Source of the DNA: Lachnospiraceae bacterium UBA1753
GTDB lineage: Bacteria > Bacillota > Clostridia > Lachnospirales > Lachnospiraceae
Reading direction: 5' to 3'
Assembly (NCBI GenBank): GCA_002317595.1
Contig: DCHL01000018.1
Span: 19,779 to 26,355 of the forward strand
DNA: 6,577 nt
The notes beneath the pieces are model-generated. The model was not told the DNA's origin and ran no database searches. It worked only from the letters and a program-made list of their open reading frames with translations. Of this stretch, positions 1 through 6,266 are shown piece after piece. The position numbers were made by a program, and so were the translations under genes. The first letter of the stretch is position 1, and each line of letters begins with the position of its first letter.

Positions 1-21
1 GTTCGTCGTCGGCTCGGCCTC

Positions 22-458
22 GGGTGGAATTTCGTGGTTTCACAGAGAAATTACTCCCACACTTTTAGGCTTATTTCTTGTTTTGGGTGTAATATGCCGT
101 AAATATACACTATTTACACCCTTCCACCCCATCTAGATGGTGGAAATAATGACAATCCTTCCCAGATTACACCTTTTCCCAATACCATAGGCAACCAACT
201 AAAGCAGCTTTGTGTAAAATCAAGGAAATCAGCGTGATATTACACCCATCCCCAACTCATTCAATGGTGGAATATCTAGCAGAAATTAACATATTACACC
301 ACTTCTCAGATTGAACCCCAAAAACCATGGTGGAATATCAAGCAATAGGGACTTAATTCCACCATTTCTCAACAATTCTGTCATGTCGTTCAACAGTGTT
401 TCCACTCACAAACTTTATTCATGGTGGAATAAGCCAAATTCAACAAATATTTACACCC
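22..458. repeat. Array of inverted-repeat units made of ATTMCACC half-sites
   Basis: At least seven units of about 37 bp are seen. Each has a left arm like TGGTGKAAT, about 19 unconserved bases, then a right arm like ATTMCACCM, so the two arms are the same motif in opposite orientation. Units start near 22, 85, 138, 210, 265, 328 and 422. The distance between the inner hexamers (GTGKAA to TTMCAC) is 27 bases in six units and 28 in the unit at 210. A lone right arm at 399-407 may be an eighth, decayed unit, and 121-129 is an extra half-site. Left arms mostly carry GTGGAA and right arms mostly TTACAC, so units share one orientation. The unit at 328 has perfectly complementary 9-bp arms, and the one at 85 has 8 bp. 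The 19-base interiors differ, which is unlike CRISPR, where the repeat is constant. The array lies just downstream of the sigma-factor gene and may continue past the left edge. Its function is unknown; multiple protein-binding sites or a row of RNA hairpins are both possible. Confidence 0.8.
122..145. repeat. Nested palindrome between two array units
   Basis: TTCCACC at 122-128 and GGTGGAA at 139-145 face each other around the perfect 12-bp palindrome CCATCTAGATGG (129-140). The outer right arm is also the left arm of the array unit at 138. This is the only place in the array where half-sites point outward this closely, 18 bases apart rather than 27. Confidence 0.6.
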
Positions 459-513
459 TCCGCACCCAGATACTCAAACTAAAATCCTCAGAAACTAAGT
501 TCCCCCCAGAAGC

Positions 514-1131
514 CTATGTGAAATACTCTTTCTTGATTTTGGCGCGGGCCCTTGCCAGGGAGTTCTCTGTGGACTTCTTATCCTTTCCGAGGACTGCGGC
601 AATCTCACTGCTGTCCCAGCCGATTATGGAGAGCTCGATTGCAGAGCGCTCAAGGGGGCTTAGTGAGGTATCGATAATCTGCCAGATCCTTCTCACCTTC
701 TCATCTGCGATAACAAGGTTCTCAGGGTTTGTATTGTCGTTGTCTCCAAACTTATCAAGCAGGAATCTTCCGTCGCCATCTTCATCACCCTCGCTGCTAA
801 GAGCTGTAAAGAAGGAAACATAAGAATTCAGCGGCAGGTTCTTCTGTCTGTTGGATGCCTTCACTGCGCTGTAGAGCTGCCTCGACACGCACAGCACCGC
901 GAAGGTATAAAAGGATGCATCCCTTCCGCTGTCATAATCATTCAGCGCCTTGAACAGTCCAATCATGCCCTCCTGGATGAGGTCATCCTCATCGCCGCCA
1001 AGCATGAACATAGTGCTCGCCCTACCCTTGACCAGCGGCTTATATTTTTCCATCAAAAAATTGATAGGAGCCGAATCGCCCTCTCTGATAAGGTCAATCA
1101 GCTCCTCATCTGTGTAATTCTCGTAGTTCAT
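514..1131 (-). CDS. sigH: SigH-like RNA polymerase sigma factor (sigma-70 family)
   Basis: The 205-residue protein is close to the usual length of SigH (about 215). Region 2 spans about 27-97, with the core-binding stretch DDLIQEGMIGLFKAL at 49-63 and the SigH-style block CVSRQLYSAVKASNRQKNLPLN around 81-102. A linker rich in Asp, Glu and Gly (112-135) leads to region 4 at about 147-200, a helix-turn-helix beginning LSPLERSAIEL. It should direct core RNA polymerase to a subset of promoters; in spore formers SigH starts early sporulation. The ATG start follows AGAGGA by six bases. It is the last gene of the run, 52 bases after rlmB, where SigH sits in other Firmicutes. Region 4 differs from the usual SigH wording (GWDSSEIAAVLGKDKKSTEN, without the typical SYxEIA), so its promoter preference may have shifted. 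The family is confident; the precise SigH role is less so, because many Lachnospiraceae do not sporulate. Confidence 0.87.
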   Translation of the reverse strand: MNYENYTDEELIDLIREGDSAPINFLMEKYKPLVKGRASTMFMLGGDEDDLIQEGMIGLFKALNDYDSGRDASFYTFAVLCVSRQLYSAVKASNRQKNLPLNSYVSFFTALSSEGDEDGDGRFLLDKFGDNDNTNPENLVIADEKVRRIWQIIDTSLSPLERSAIELSIIGWDSSEIAAVLGKDKKSTENSLARARAKIKKEYFT

Positions 1132-1183
1132 TTATCGTCCTCTGAAATACACCTCTAAACATATTTCTCAAGTAAATCCGACA

Positions 1184-1927
1184 TTACTTCCCCATTCTCT
1201 GTCGCACGATTTCATAGGACAGAATGCCTGCTGCAACGGAAGCATTGAGTGAGTCGATATCACCCTTCATCGGGATAGAGGCAACCATGTCGCACTTCTC
1301 TTTAACAAGGCGGCCAACACCGTCTCCCTCAGAACCGATCACAAGTCCGATAGGACCCTTGAGATTGAGGTCATACATTACAGTGCCGTCCATGTCTGCA
1401 CAGACAAACCACAGACCCTTTTCCTTGAGATCTTCGATTGTTTTTGCAAGGTTTGTGACCTTGACAACAGGTACATAATTGAGCGCCCCAGCAGATGCCT
1501 TGGCAACTGTTGCAGTAAGTCCAACAGCCCTGTTCTTGGGGATTATCACGCCGTGAGCACCAGCCTGGTTTGCAGTCCTTATGATTGCGCCAAGATTGTG
1601 AGGATCCTCGATATTGTCAAGCAGAACCACGAAGGGCTGCTCACCCTTCTTTTCGGCAAGTTCAAAAATCTCCTCCATCTCAGAATACTCATAGGCAGCC
1701 ATGTATGCGATTACGCCCTGATGCTTTCCAGTCTCTGAGAGCTGGTCAAGCCGGTCCTTGTCCACGTAGCGAATCTGTGTATCACACCGTCTCGCCTCTC
1801 TCTTGATAGTGAGGATAGGTCCATCCTGGCATCCGTCAAGAATAAAAAGCTTGTCGATGGTCTTGCCTGACCTGAACGCCTCGATAACAGCGTTTCTACC
1901 TTCAATTGTAAATTCCTTAAATCGCAT
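1184..1927 (-). CDS. rlmB: 23S rRNA (guanosine-2'-O-)-methyltransferase, TrmH/SpoU family
   Basis: The 247-residue protein has the full SpoU/TrmH plan. An N-terminal RNA-binding domain starts with EGRNAVIEAFRSG (9-21) and runs to about 95. The knotted SAM-binding domain follows, with motif 1 NIEDPHNLGAIIRTANQAGA (105-124), motif 2 GLVIGSEGDGVG (194-205) and motif 3 SIPMKGDIDSLNASVAAGIL (217-236). In this family the motif 1 arginine (R117) and the Asn-Ala-Ser segment of motif 3 are central to methyl transfer. By family it 2'-O-methylates a guanosine of the 23S rRNA peptidyl-transferase region in the cytoplasm. The ATG follows AGAGGA by five bases. It lies 26 bases after mrnC and upstream of the sigma factor. 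In Bacillus a small nuclease gene (yacP/rae1) sits between rlmB and sigH; here the 52-base gap leaves no room for it. Related TrmH proteins could act on tRNA, but the gene order favours RlmB. Confidence 0.93.
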   Translation of the reverse strand: MRFKEFTIEGRNAVIEAFRSGKTIDKLFILDGCQDGPILTIKREARRCDTQIRYVDKDRLDQLSETGKHQGVIAYMAAYEYSEMEEIFELAEKKGEQPFVVLLDNIEDPHNLGAIIRTANQAGAHGVIIPKNRAVGLTATVAKASAGALNYVPVVKVTNLAKTIEDLKEKGLWFVCADMDGTVMYDLNLKGPIGLVIGSEGDGVGRLVKEKCDMVASIPMKGDIDSLNASVAAGILSYEIVRQRMGK

Positions 1928-1953
1928 AATTGTCCTCTTAGTATTTGTCTACT

Positions 1954-2394
1954 CTATATTTCCAAGGTCTGCGACAGCAGATCAAGTAGCCTGCCCATCT
2001 GCCGGCCTAAGTACAGGTATCCGCACAGCGCCTCAAACCCGGTCGCCAGGTGGTACTCCTTCGTTGAAGCGTTCTTCGCCTGATGCTTGGGCTTGGCGTT
2101 CATGCCGCGCCTTAAGATATCCTGCTCCTCATCAGTGAGAAGGCCACGCTCCATGAGATTCTCGGCAAGCCGGGCCTGCGCCGGAGCCGATACGTACTCC
2201 GTCGACCTGCTATGGAGCTTGTGATTGGCTGTGTTTCCCTTGTTGACCACAATGGTCCTGATTACGATGCTGTACACCGCATCACCGAGAAATGCCAGCG
2301 TCAGTGGCGACATGGCACCCAGCGGAGTCTTTGGCTCACCGAAGCCCTCTGATATTTGCAAAAATAAGTCCTCCGACTTTATTTTTTCTTCCAC
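1954..2394 (-). CDS. mrnC: Mini-ribonuclease III (23S rRNA maturation)
   Basis: The 146-residue protein is a stand-alone RNase III catalytic domain without the double-stranded-RNA-binding domain, the normal form of Mini-III (about 140 residues). LAFLGDAVYSIVIR (33-46) carries the conserved Asp38. The RRGMNAKPKHQAKNAS stretch (95-110) and ATGFEALCGYLYL (117-129) with Glu121 form the other hallmark segments. In Bacillus this enzyme trims both ends of 23S rRNA precursors. The start is a GTG inside the end of cysS: the genes overlap by 16 bases, and GAGGG lies about seven bases upstream of the GTG within cysS codons. This suggests translational coupling to cysS. The next in-frame Met (residue 27) is too close to the catalytic segment to be a good alternative. 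The catalytic pair is intact, so the gene looks functional. Confidence 0.92.
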   Translation of the reverse strand: MEEKIKSEDLFLQISEGFGEPKTPLGAMSPLTLAFLGDAVYSIVIRTIVVNKGNTANHKLHSRSTEYVSAPAQARLAENLMERGLLTDEEQDILRRGMNAKPKHQAKNASTKEYHLATGFEALCGYLYLGRQMGRLLDLLSQTLEI

Positions 2395-3800
2395 TTAACA
2401 CCCTCTCTTGTATCCTCAAGCACAATTCCCTTGTCGAGAAGCTCTGCGCGGATTGCATCAGCCAGTGCGAAATCCTTGGCCTTCTTTGCAGCCTTTCTCT
2501 CCTCGATCTTGCCAAGTACATATGCCTCAAGGTCAGCATCCACGCCGCTATCAGCCTTCTCAAATACTGTGAGTCCGAGGACGTCTGTCAGTGTGAACAG
2601 TTCATCGCGAAGTGCCTGAAGGTACTCAGCACTTGACTCTGCTGTCGCATTTGTGTTGACGAACTTTACAAGATCAAAAACAGTAGAGATTGCATCTGCT
2701 GTATTGATATCATCGTCCATAACCTCGTTGAAACGGTCCATGAACTTAAGTGCCTCATTACGGCTGTCCTTCTCAGCATCGCTCATTGTTCCTGAAGCCT
2801 TGGCAAGGAGCTCATCAAGCTTCTGCGCGCAGGTACGGATTCTGTCAAGTGAGTTCTTTGCTGCTTCCATGATATCGGGAGCAAAATTTACTGTCTTTCT
2901 GTAATGAGCCTGAAGCATGAAAAATCTAAGCACCTGAAGGTCATAGATTTCTGAAATTCCACGTACGGTCCTGAAGTTGCCAAGTGATTTTGACATCTTC
3001 TCTCCATCGATATTGAGGAATGCATTGTGCACCCAGTAGCGTGAGAAGGTCTTACCGTTTGCCGCCTCAGACTGGGCAATCTCGTTCTCATGGTGAGGGA
3101 AGATAAGGTCCTCTCCACCTGCATGGATATCGATTTCCTCGCCGAGATATTTTTTGCTCATAACAGAACACTCGATATGCCAGCCAGGTCTTCCATCACA
3201 CCAGGGTGAAGGCCATGAGGGTTCGCCCTCCTTCTTGGGCTTCCAGAGAACGAAGTCAAACTCATCCTCCTTGCCGTCAGCACCTGTCACGTTGATAAAT
3301 CTGTGACCTGCCTCGAGATCGTCGAGGTTCTTGTGTGAGAGCTTGCCGTATCCATCAAAGGAATGAACTCTGAAGTAAACAGTTCCATCAGCTGCTGCAT
3401 AGGCATGTCCCTTGTCAATCAGGGTCTGGATCATGTCGATCATACCCTGGATTTCCTTGGTTGCCTGGGGATGTGTTGTCGCAGGCTTTACGTTCATGCC
3501 TGCCATGTCCTTCTTGCACTCCTCGATGTATCTCTCTGAGATTACAGTGGGGTCAACGCCCTCCTCAAGAGCAGCCTTGATAATCTTGTCGTCGACATCC
3601 GTGAAGTTGGATACGTAGTTCACATCGTATCCTCTGTACTCCATGTAACGCCTGAAGGTATCGAACACGATCATCGGTCTTGCGTTACCAATATGGATAA
3701 GATTGTAAACGGTAGGTCCGCACACATACATGCGGATCTTACCCTCTTCAATCGGCTTAAACTCTTCTTTTCTTCTTGATAATGTATTAAACAGTTTCAT
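2379..3800 (-). CDS. cysS: Cysteine--tRNA ligase
   Basis: The 473-residue protein has normal length for a class Ia cysteinyl-tRNA synthetase. The first signature is MYVCGPTVYNLIHIGNARP (24-42), with HIGN as the HIGH motif and Cys27 as a zinc ligand. The other expected zinc ligands are visible: Cys211 in GWHIECSVMS and the His/Glu cluster HHENE at 236-240. KMSKS lies at 268-272, followed by the anticodon-binding helical domain to the C terminus. The enzyme activates cysteine with ATP and charges tRNA-Cys; the zinc selects cysteine. A perfect AGGAGG at 3807-3812 sits six bases before the ATG. It begins 31 bases after ispF and overlaps mrnC by 16 bases. The cysS–mrnC–rlmB order is the classic Firmicutes arrangement. 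No defect is visible. No T-box-like leader fits in the short gap upstream, so expression probably depends on upstream transcription. Confidence 0.97.
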   Translation of the reverse strand: MKLFNTLSRRKEEFKPIEEGKIRMYVCGPTVYNLIHIGNARPMIVFDTFRRYMEYRGYDVNYVSNFTDVDDKIIKAALEEGVDPTVISERYIEECKKDMAGMNVKPATTHPQATKEIQGMIDMIQTLIDKGHAYAAADGTVYFRVHSFDGYGKLSHKNLDDLEAGHRFINVTGADGKEDEFDFVLWKPKKEGEPSWPSPWCDGRPGWHIECSVMSKKYLGEEIDIHAGGEDLIFPHHENEIAQSEAANGKTFSRYWVHNAFLNIDGEKMSKSLGNFRTVRGISEIYDLQVLRFFMLQAHYRKTVNFAPDIMEAAKNSLDRIRTCAQKLDELLAKASGTMSDAEKDSRNEALKFMDRFNEVMDDDINTADAISTVFDLVKFVNTNATAESSAEYLQALRDELFTLTDVLGLTVFEKADSGVDADLEAYVLGKIEERKAAKKAKDFALADAIRAELLDKGIVLEDTREGVKWKKK

Positions 3801-3831
3801 ATCTGTCCTCCTAAAAAATATCCTCTGCTAT

Positions 3832-4395
3832 TCATTTTCTGCTGCAGCCCTGACAGCCTTCACACGAGCGTGCCTGCGAACAAGGTGTCGCCTGCGAGTC
3901 AAAGGCCGTGGCTGAATAGTTGTATGCAGTCTCCAGTGAGCAGATTGCCTGGGATGAAATCCCCTCACCTGTTCCCGTGAACCCAAGCCCCTCTTCAGTG
4001 GTAGCCTTGACATTCACCTGGTCTATATCAAGCCCAAGAGTGTCCGCTATATTTTTTTCCATCTGTTCTATGAAAGGTCTCATCTTCGGGCGCTGCGCAA
4101 TGATTGTCGCATCAATATTCACGATGAAATATTTGTGCTCAAGCAGCAGGTCCCCCACATGTTCAAGAAGCTTAAGGCTCGATATGCCCTTGTACTTCTC
4201 GTCAGTATCGGGAAAATGCTTCCCTATGTCGCCAAGTGCCGCCGCTCCGAGCAGCGCATCCATTATGGCATGCAGCAGAACATCCGCATCGGAATGCCCC
4301 AGCAGGCCCTTCTCGTATGGTATCTCCACACCGCCGAGGATCAGCTTCCTGTCTTCAACAAGGCGGTGGACATCATATCCCATTCCTACTCTCAT
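3832..4395 (-). CDS. ispF: 2-C-methyl-D-erythritol 2,4-cyclodiphosphate synthase with a cysteine-rich tail
   Basis: IspF converts CDP-ME 2-phosphate to MEcPP in the non-mevalonate isoprenoid pathway, normally as a cytoplasmic homotrimer with a metal site. MRVGMGYDVHR opens the protein, with metal ligands Asp8 and His10 and a third likely at His42 in DVLLHA. GHSDAD (33-38), HFPDTD (60-65) and the TTEEGLGFTGTGEGI stretch (132-146) complete the family signature. I place the start at the ATG at 4395, giving 187 residues, because AAGGTG lies six bases upstream. The in-frame GTG at 4404 overlaps that ribosome site and cannot be used well. The canonical domain ends near residue 157. A further 30 residues follow, containing SQATPC/SQARSC in tandem and then CEGCQGC, so five cysteines in all (172, 178, 181, 184 and nearby Cys152). 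Most IspF proteins stop at about 158. The tail could bind metal or be a neutral extension. Confidence 0.94.
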   Translation of the reverse strand: MRVGMGYDVHRLVEDRKLILGGVEIPYEKGLLGHSDADVLLHAIMDALLGAAALGDIGKHFPDTDEKYKGISSLKLLEHVGDLLLEHKYFIVNIDATIIAQRPKMRPFIEQMEKNIADTLGLDIDQVNVKATTEEGLGFTGTGEGISSQAICSLETAYNYSATAFDSQATPCSQARSCEGCQGCSRK

Positions 4396-4435
4396 TATTA
4401 TCACCTTTTCTCAATGTGCCCAATTATTCGGCACA
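4387..4435 (-). promoter_or_regulatory. ispF ribosome binding site and upstream hairpin
   Basis: The gap between the NfeD-like gene and ispF contains a short hairpin: TGTGCC (4415-4420) and GGCACA (4430-4435) around a 9-base loop. It stands about ten bases upstream of the AAAAGGTG ribosome site that decides the ATG start at 4395. There is no T-run, so it is not a good terminator. It could be a processing or stabilising structure in the transcript. Confidence 0.35.
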
Positions 4436-4448
4436 ATTACATTACATT

Positions 4449-4706
4449 TTAGCACGGTGGAACAACCTGCTCAACCATAACTTTGACGCCTTCGATTGCC
4501 ACAATTCTCACCACTGTGTCCTTGGCAATCGGCTTGCCATCCCTGGAGCGTGCAGACCAGTCCATCCCCTCAAGTACGATTGTGCCGGTGCCCTTGAGAT
4601 TATCTATGTCGGCAGTTACAATTGCTTCCCTGCCCATGATGCTGTCCATCACGTTTGTCTTTTCGCGTGAGTTGTTCCACTTATTAAAGAAATCAAAAAT
4701 TGACAT
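4449..4706 (-). CDS. Small NfeD-type OB-fold protein
   Basis: An 85-residue protein. After about 23 polar residues (MSIFDFFNKWNNSREK) comes a compact beta-rich domain from about 24 to 82: GREAIVTADIDNLKGTGTIV, then EGMDWSARSRDGKPIAKDT and VRIVAIEGVKVMVEQV. The pattern G-x-A-x-T-D-L-x-x-x-G-T-G, followed by W-x-A-x-S/R-x-D-G and G-x-x-V-x-V-x-x-x-E-G, is that of the C-terminal OB-fold of NfeD proteins, which act with stomatin/flotillin-like proteins at membranes. Full NfeD proteins carry membrane helices before this domain. None is present here, so this is a soluble stand-alone version. AGGAAGGTGG at 4712-4721 gives a strong ribosome site. No stomatin gene is in the window. The function here is unknown; only the fold assignment is made. 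Confidence 0.72.
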   Translation of the reverse strand: MSIFDFFNKWNNSREKTNVMDSIMGREAIVTADIDNLKGTGTIVLEGMDWSARSRDGKPIAKDTVVRIVAIEGVKVMVEQVVPPC

Positions 4707-4752
4707 TCAAACCACCTTCCTAACCAATCTTCATGTCAGGTTCATAAGCTTA

Positions 4753-5610
4753 TCATTCCATCCACATATCAGTCACAAAGTACATCAGCGCCGCCCAGGT
4801 GTAGACTGAATAGAACTTCCCATCACTGTCACGGCCTTCCTTAAGAATCCTGCGCGCCTCATCCTTCGTCAGCATCACAAACCCGTCAAACAGCTCGCTT
4901 CCAACTGCGCCGTCCTGATTCATCGCAGTCTCATCCTTCACATCTATGACCGCACCCACCAGTGCATTACTTTCGTCCGTCATTCCGGGTGTTGAAAAAA
5001 GATGTGGGTTTATTACAAACAACCTGTCACCTTCATTAATATCAAGCCCAGTCTCTTCCTTGATTTCCCTGGTCGCCGCAAGGAAAAGCGCCTGTTCACT
5101 TTTCTCTGCCTGTTCAGTTTTTTCCGCCTGTTCAGTTATCTTTGCCTGCGTTCCCGAACACCCTTCAACCTGCACTTCTTCCCGAACTGATGCCTGCACT
5201 TCTTCCTGAACTGATGCCTGCACTTCTTCCTGAACCGATGCCTGCACTTCTTCCTGAACTGATGCCTGCACTTCTTCCTGAACTGATGCCTTCACGCAGT
5301 TCCTATCCTCAGGGTCAATCAGCCCAGCCGGTGGGCTCAGCAGAAACTGTCCTGCTGGATATCTGTACTCCTGCGACAGAAGAAGTCTTGGCTCATCGCC
5401 GATTCCCGTCAGAATCACCACGCAGGTCACTGCATCGGGGAGCATTGTCCTGAATTCCTCATCAGACTTAATTGCCGTGATATCATCGATACTCCGTCTG
5501 GTCGCATCGAAATAATGTGCGCCCTCCTTGTACTGGAGGTCAAATACTTTTATAAACTTAGATTCAAAGAGCGGCTTCACGCACTCCTTTGTGATAACAG
5601 GCTTACTCAT
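4753..5610 (-). CDS. Nudix hydrolase with a repeat insertion inside the Nudix box
   Basis: The 285-residue protein resembles the ADP-ribose pyrophosphatase-like branch: LLLSQEYRYPAGQFLLSPPAG at about 76-96 leads into GLIDPED (96-102), the start of the Nudix box. The second half, LAATREIKEETGLD, appears only at 177-190, with the metal-binding REIKEE intact. Normally about five to ten residues separate the halves; here about 75 are inserted. The insert holds five tandem ASVQEEVQ units (108-147, the last ASVREEVQ), a short CSGTQAK linker, then TEQAEK/TEQAEK/SEQA (159-174). It is strongly charged and probably helical or coiled-coil. Downstream, NPHLFSTPGMTDE (201-213) matches the usual region after the box. 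By family it would cleave a nucleoside diphosphate linked to another group; the substrate is not certain. The start overlaps the ykgJ-type gene by eight bases, with GGGAG six bases upstream, suggesting coupling. The insertion sits in a loop, so activity may survive. Confidence 0.85.
   Translation of the reverse strand: MSKPVITKECVKPLFESKFIKVFDLQYKEGAHYFDATRRSIDDITAIKSDEEFRTMLPDAVTCVVILTGIGDEPRLLLSQEYRYPAGQFLLSPPAGLIDPEDRNCVKASVQEEVQASVQEEVQASVQEEVQASVQEEVQASVREEVQVEGCSGTQAKITEQAEKTEQAEKSEQALFLAATREIKEETGLDINEGDRLFVINPHLFSTPGMTDESNALVGAVIDVKDETAMNQDGAVGSELFDGFVMLTKDEARRILKEGRDSDGKFYSVYTWAALMYFVTDMWME
5089..5136. repeat. Imperfect 18-bp tandem repeat in the Nudix gene
   Basis: This second repeat lies next to the 24-bp array, closer to the Nudix REIKEE motif. 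It encodes TEQAEK, TEQAEK and SEQA (residues 159-174). The DNA units share GCCTGTTCA cores but have diverged more than the 24-bp units, suggesting an older expansion. It also keeps the reading frame. Confidence 0.75.
5170..5289. repeat. Five 24-bp tandem repeats in the Nudix gene
   Basis: Five head-to-tail units start at 5170, 5194, 5218, 5242 and 5266. Units 2, 4 and 5 are identical; unit 1 and unit 3 each differ by one T-to-C change (5183 and 5236). Each unit encodes ASVQEEVQ on the minus strand, and the 5183 change makes the last unit ASVREEVQ. Because 24 is divisible by three, gain or loss of units keeps the frame. Near-identity implies recent expansion, so copy number may vary between strains. 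Confidence 0.95.
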
Positions 5611-6265
5611 ACATATCTCCCATCATTGCCATGCGGGCCTCGAACTGATCATAGAAATCAACCGCAGTATCATACCCTATCAGGTAAAAAATCTTAAGAA
5701 TATTCATGGTGATATCCTTCATCTGTTCATCATTCGGATTGCAGAGGAACCGTTCCTGATATTTTTTCAGATAAGTGTGCCACTGCATAATGAAATCGTG
5801 GTACCTGCCATACTCAGGAATCGACAGCCACTTGCTGATCTTCACCTTGGTGAGAGCCTTGGCGTGGCACTGGTCCTTGAGCAGGATGAAACTGTAATCG
5901 CCATCCTCATAGAGCCTTCCCAGCGGATAAAGTCTGCAGAATCCTGGTCTATACTCATGCACTGAACACCTGCCCTCGCCACTCAGGAATCCACAAGCGT
6001 CAGACGAAGGCTGCATCTTGATGTGCGGCAGAATTACACCGTCTACAACCTTAAGGTCCAGATACTCAGAAAAAATAACCTGGGCGTCCTTCCCCGTCCC
6101 CTTCATAAGAAGATACAGGTCGTAGGGATCAAGCACGATAGTGCTCTCCACAGTACGGCAGCACTCGCTGCACCCTTCGCAGTCCTTGCAGCCAAGCTTG
6201 GCCATATCGTTGTAGCTATATTTCTTACCATCTGTCTCAGTAGACAGATCCATATCTCTAAGCAT
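5603..6265 (-). CDS. CxxCxxCC-type cysteine-cluster protein (YkgJ family)
   Basis: A 220-residue soluble protein. CKDCEGCSECC (26-36) is the CxxCxxCxxCC cluster typical of the family annotated as zinc- or iron-chelating. The second hallmark is CGFLSGEGRCSVHEYRPGFCRLYPLGR (91-117), with Cys91, Cys100 and Cys110, and Arg-Pro before the last. Further cysteines at 133 and 175 may complete the site. The family is widespread but its biochemical job is poorly defined; metal binding is a family expectation, not shown here. It is the first gene of the minus-strand run and overlaps the Nudix gene by eight bases. The chosen ATG has AAGAGG 11 bases upstream, a somewhat long spacing, and one copy of the leader repeat exactly fills that spacer. 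Met5 is an alternative start with a weaker ribosome site. Confidence 0.85.
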   Translation of the reverse strand: MLRDMDLSTETDGKKYSYNDMAKLGCKDCEGCSECCRTVESTIVLDPYDLYLLMKGTGKDAQVIFSEYLDLKVVDGVILPHIKMQPSSDACGFLSGEGRCSVHEYRPGFCRLYPLGRLYEDGDYSFILLKDQCHAKALTKVKISKWLSIPEYGRYHDFIMQWHTYLKKYQERFLCNPNDEQMKDITMNILKIFYLIGYDTAVDFYDQFEARMAMMGDMYE

Positions 6266-6266
6266 T

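Noticed and set aside
2..130. Plus-strand open frame of about 42 codons entering from the left edge (FVVGSASGGISWFHR...)
   Set aside because: It runs straight through two array units, has no recognisable family and is short enough to occur by chance.
211..219. DnaA box and origin iterons
   Set aside because: TTTTACACA on the minus strand fits TTWTNCACA, but the other half-sites (ATTMCACC) do not, so a single match is probably chance.
22..458. CRISPR array or integron attC sites
   Set aside because: There is no constant repeat with unique spacers of equal size, and the arms do not match the attC GTTRRRY core; no cas or integrase gene is present in the window.
311..823. Plus-strand 170-residue open frame
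   Set aside because: Its second half is the antisense of the sigma-factor gene and its first half translates the repeat array; no ribosome site or family is seen.
3920..4480. Plus-strand 186-residue open frame opposite ispF
   Set aside because: It is the antisense shadow of ispF, serine-rich and without motifs.
4734..4756. ATAAGCTTAT palindrome at the end of the Nudix gene as a terminator
   Set aside because: The stem is short and A-T rich, with no loop and no T-run; the spacing to the next gene suits read-through.
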